From: Motilibacter deserti
GTDB lineage: Bacteria > Actinomycetota > Actinomycetes > Motilibacterales > Motilibacteraceae
Reading direction: 5' to 3'
DNA: 64,000 nucleotides
Assembly: GCF_011250635.1 (NCBI RefSeq)
Contig: NZ_JAANNP010000001.1
Span: forward strand, 108,935-172,934
Made by a program: the position numbers and the translations under genes. This document shows, in pieces, positions 63,806-64,000 of this stretch (positions are counted from its first letter, which is position 1; every line of letters begins with the position of its first letter). The notes below the pieces were generated by a model. It had not been told where the DNA came from and made no database searches. It saw nothing but the letters and a program-made list of their open reading frames with translations.

Positions 63806-64000
63806 TCAGACGGTGAACCGCGCCACCCGGCTCTGCAGCTCGGCGGACATCCGCGTGAGGTCGTCCGCAGCCCGCTGGGCCTGGGCGACGCCTTCGGCGG
63901 TGTCGCGCGCGCTGGCCGAGACCGCGCCTACGCTCGCGGCGATCTCGTCCGTACCGCTCGCCGCCTCGGAGACGTTGCGGGCCATCTCGGAGGTGGTCGC
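63806..64000 (-). CDS. Methyl-accepting chemotaxis protein (C-terminal fragment)
   Basis: Leftward gene cut by the window edge; the last 64 codons are visible: TTSEMARNVSEAASGTDEIA and on to RMSAELQSRVARFTV before the stop at 63808-63806. This is the descending arm of the chemoreceptor hairpin and closely parallels the end of the complete receptor ending at 29538 ([15 protein letters not shown]). It is therefore a second receptor of the same class. Confidence 0.9.
   Translation of the reverse strand, partial: ATTSEMARNVSEAASGTDEIAASVGAVSASARDTAEGVAQAQRAADDLTRMSAELQSRVARFTV

Overview
The window is chromosomal DNA of a high-GC actinobacterium. The evidence is very strong G/C at codon third positions, frequent GTG starts and 4-base ATGA/GTGA gene overlaps, a Wag31/DivIVA-SepF-YggT set next to ftsZ, a T-box leader on ileS, and the MoxR/DUF58/transglutaminase and DUF3040 genes next to mraZ. 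MurE carries DNPR, which points to diaminopimelate peptidoglycan. Two chemoreceptor genes suggest a motile organism. The species cannot be fixed from sequence alone.

Layout. Bases 1-12600 hold leftward housekeeping genes (dnaE, partial; rluD, lspA, a TraR/DksA zinc-finger gene, a frameshifted DUF167 gene) mixed with accessory genes: an XRE-cupin regulator divergent from a BenE permease, a phosphotransferase, a dual-specificity phosphatase, and SoxR divergent from an ABC exporter. Bases 12600-16090 hold ileS on the + strand behind a T-box. Bases 16300-20400 hold the distal half of the division cluster, leftward: ftsZ, yggS, sepF, yggT, divIVA. Bases 20500-43900 are a roughly 23-kb accessory block. 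It contains flavin/F420 oxidoreductases, cbtBA behind a cobalamin riboswitch, FhuF overlapping an AlkZ-like gene, PhoD, a chemoreceptor, a small protein built of x-Ser-x triplets, a Tat-exported amidase, and a LacI-controlled arabinoside uptake and hydrolysis locus with an esterase. It ends with an SRPBCC-cupin fusion, DUF808, OhrR and a decayed gene. Bases 43900-57200 are the proximal division and cell-wall cluster, leftward: mraZ, rsmH, ftsL, ftsI, murE, murF, mraY, ftsW, murG, murC, ftsQ. Bases 57570-63400 hold moxR, DUF58 and transglutaminase genes (+) facing DUF3040 (-). The window closes inside a second chemoreceptor.

How it works together. The cell-wall genes encode the mid and late steps of lipid II synthesis (MurE, MurF, MraY, MurG, MurC) together with the divisome (FtsL, FtsI, FtsW, FtsQ, FtsZ, SepF, DivIVA). 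The cluster is unusual in three ways: murD is absent between mraY and ftsW, pgeF is absent between ftsZ and yggS, and ftsZ is split from ftsQ by the accessory block, with a broken gene exactly at the ftsQ side. The sugar locus reads as a regulon for arabinose-containing plant polysaccharide: binding protein, two permeases (the ATPase is elsewhere), a GH51 arabinofuranosidase, a secreted esterase, and a LacI repressor whose probable operators sit at both target promoters.

Regulatory elements readable directly from the sequence include the ileS T-box with mutually exclusive helices, the cobalamin riboswitch, a SoxR box in a promoter with 19-bp spacing, MraZ boxes at exact 10-bp period, three LacI-type palindromes, a palindromic operator between the XRE and BenE genes, and several strong terminators. 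No tRNA, rRNA, CRISPR array, insertion sequence or prophage was seen.
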